Shown in pieces: positions 4,646-5,130 of a stretch of DNA of 5,130 nucleotides. Positions within the stretch are counted from its first letter, which is position 1. Every line of letters starts with the position of its first letter. The notes under the pieces were generated by a model. The model saw only the letters and a list, made by a program, of their open reading frames with translations. It was not told the DNA's origin and ran no database searches. Position numbers and translations under genes: made by a program. Origin of the DNA: CAYWTX01 sp964461295 (lineage in GTDB: Bacteria; Planctomycetota; Phycisphaerae; SM23-33); NCBI GenBank assembly GCA_964461295.1, contig CAYWTX010000343.1, positions 1 through 5,130 of the forward strand. Reading direction: 5' to 3'.

Positions 4646-5130
4646 ATGCAGGCACGCATTGCCGTACTGCTGGCAGCCGGCGCGTTGGCGCTGTATGCCG
4701 GCGGCGCGTCCGCGCAGGACGTGGTGAAGAAGGGCGACAACCTGGTCGAGGTGACGGTCGTCGGGCAGGGGATGGACAAGGAAGAGGCCCTGCGCGACGC
4801 GATGCGCAAAGCGATCGAGCGAGGGGCGGGCACTTTCATCTATTCGCACAGCGAGGTGAAGGACTTCGCCCTGGTGAAGGACACGATCCTGGCCCGCGCG
4901 GCGGGGTTCGTGCAGAAGTACGACATCGTCTCGGAAGGCAAGTCGGCCGACGGCATCATCGAGCTGAAGATCAAGGCGACCGTGTCGGTGCAGGGCATCG
5001 AGGACACCTGGGGCGCCGTGACCACGCTGCTGAAGCAGATGGGCCGGCCGAAGGTCATGGTCGCCATCGGCGAGAAGATCGGCACGGAAGCGCAGGAGGT
5101 CTCGACGGTCCAGACGCGGATCGAGGAGAT
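4646..5130 (+). CDS. Exported protein with diverged VKDF domain, LPP20/FlgT-N-like (3' end beyond window)
   Basis: ATG 4646 has AAGGAG at 4632-4637, 8 bases upstream, and 161 full codons are visible before the right edge. Residues 1-23 are a Sec signal peptide (hydrophobic 5-18, cleavage after A-S-A at 21-23, mature start Q24-D). Residues about 33-113 form one domain: strand NLVEVTVVGQG, helix EEALRDAMRKAIERGAG, then SHSEVKDF with V71, a second helix and strand ELKIKATV. This matches the order of the three domains in the first gene of the group and recalls FlgT-N/LPP20 proteins. After a linker, RPKVMVAIGEKIG from about residue 132 begins a second domain, possibly of the FlgT-middle/LpoB-like kind, cut off by the window. 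A role in envelope or surface-appendage assembly is inference. The Glu-to-Val strand ahead of the helix is absent from the tri-repeat copies. Confidence 0.88.
   Translation, partial: MQARIAVLLAAGALALYAGGASAQDVVKKGDNLVEVTVVGQGMDKEEALRDAMRKAIERGAGTFIYSHSEVKDFALVKDTILARAAGFVQKYDIVSEGKSADGIIELKIKATVSVQGIEDTWGAVTTLLKQMGRPKVMVAIGEKIGTEAQEVSTVQTRIEE

Noticed and set aside
3613..4839. 408-codon open frame on the minus strand
   Set aside because: It is antisense to three genes with signal peptides and ribosome binding sites, and it runs through the hairpin repeats.

Overview
The window is GC-rich bacterial DNA with densely packed genes. It looks like an uncultivated or environmental planctomycete-type bacterium. 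That assignment is an inference from the coding bias, the exported VKDF-repeat proteins and a small hairpin repeat upstream of the last gene; no marker gene is present. Six protein-coding genes are supported, in two divergent groups that part at a 274-base intergenic region (2616-2889). No tRNA, rRNA, CRISPR array or transposase gene was seen.

Left group, minus strand, read right to left. First is a lipoprotein peroxiredoxin of the Bcp/AhpC-TSA type (2615-1989). Next, after 45 bases, is a lipoprotein or exported thioredoxin-fold protein with a C-A-T-C active site (1943-1362). After a further 173 bases comes a radical SAM enzyme rich in cysteine motifs (1188 to the left edge, cut off at its C-terminus). 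It resembles the COG1964 family that contains the archaeal tetraether lipid synthase. The first two genes plausibly form a membrane-anchored peroxide-reducing or thiol-redox pair. The radical SAM gene may be co-transcribed, but the sequence does not prove it.

Right group, plus strand. A promoter-like TTGACG/TATAAT pair precedes a 453-residue secreted protein (2890-4251) made of three copies of a domain carrying the signature [S/T]-x-T-x-VKDF. Next is a 51-residue lipoprotein (4363-4518). The last gene (4646 to the right edge, cut off) is an exported protein carrying a diverged fourth copy of the VKDF domain, with a fold reminiscent of LPP20/FlgT-N proteins. All three have export signals and good ribosome binding sites, which suggests one envelope or surface-structure operon of unknown function.

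The most notable non-coding feature lies just upstream of the last gene. Two copies of a 28-base hairpin-forming repeat sit in inverted orientation, with base changes in the stem that preserve pairing. This is the pattern expected of a REP-like or otherwise structurally selected element.
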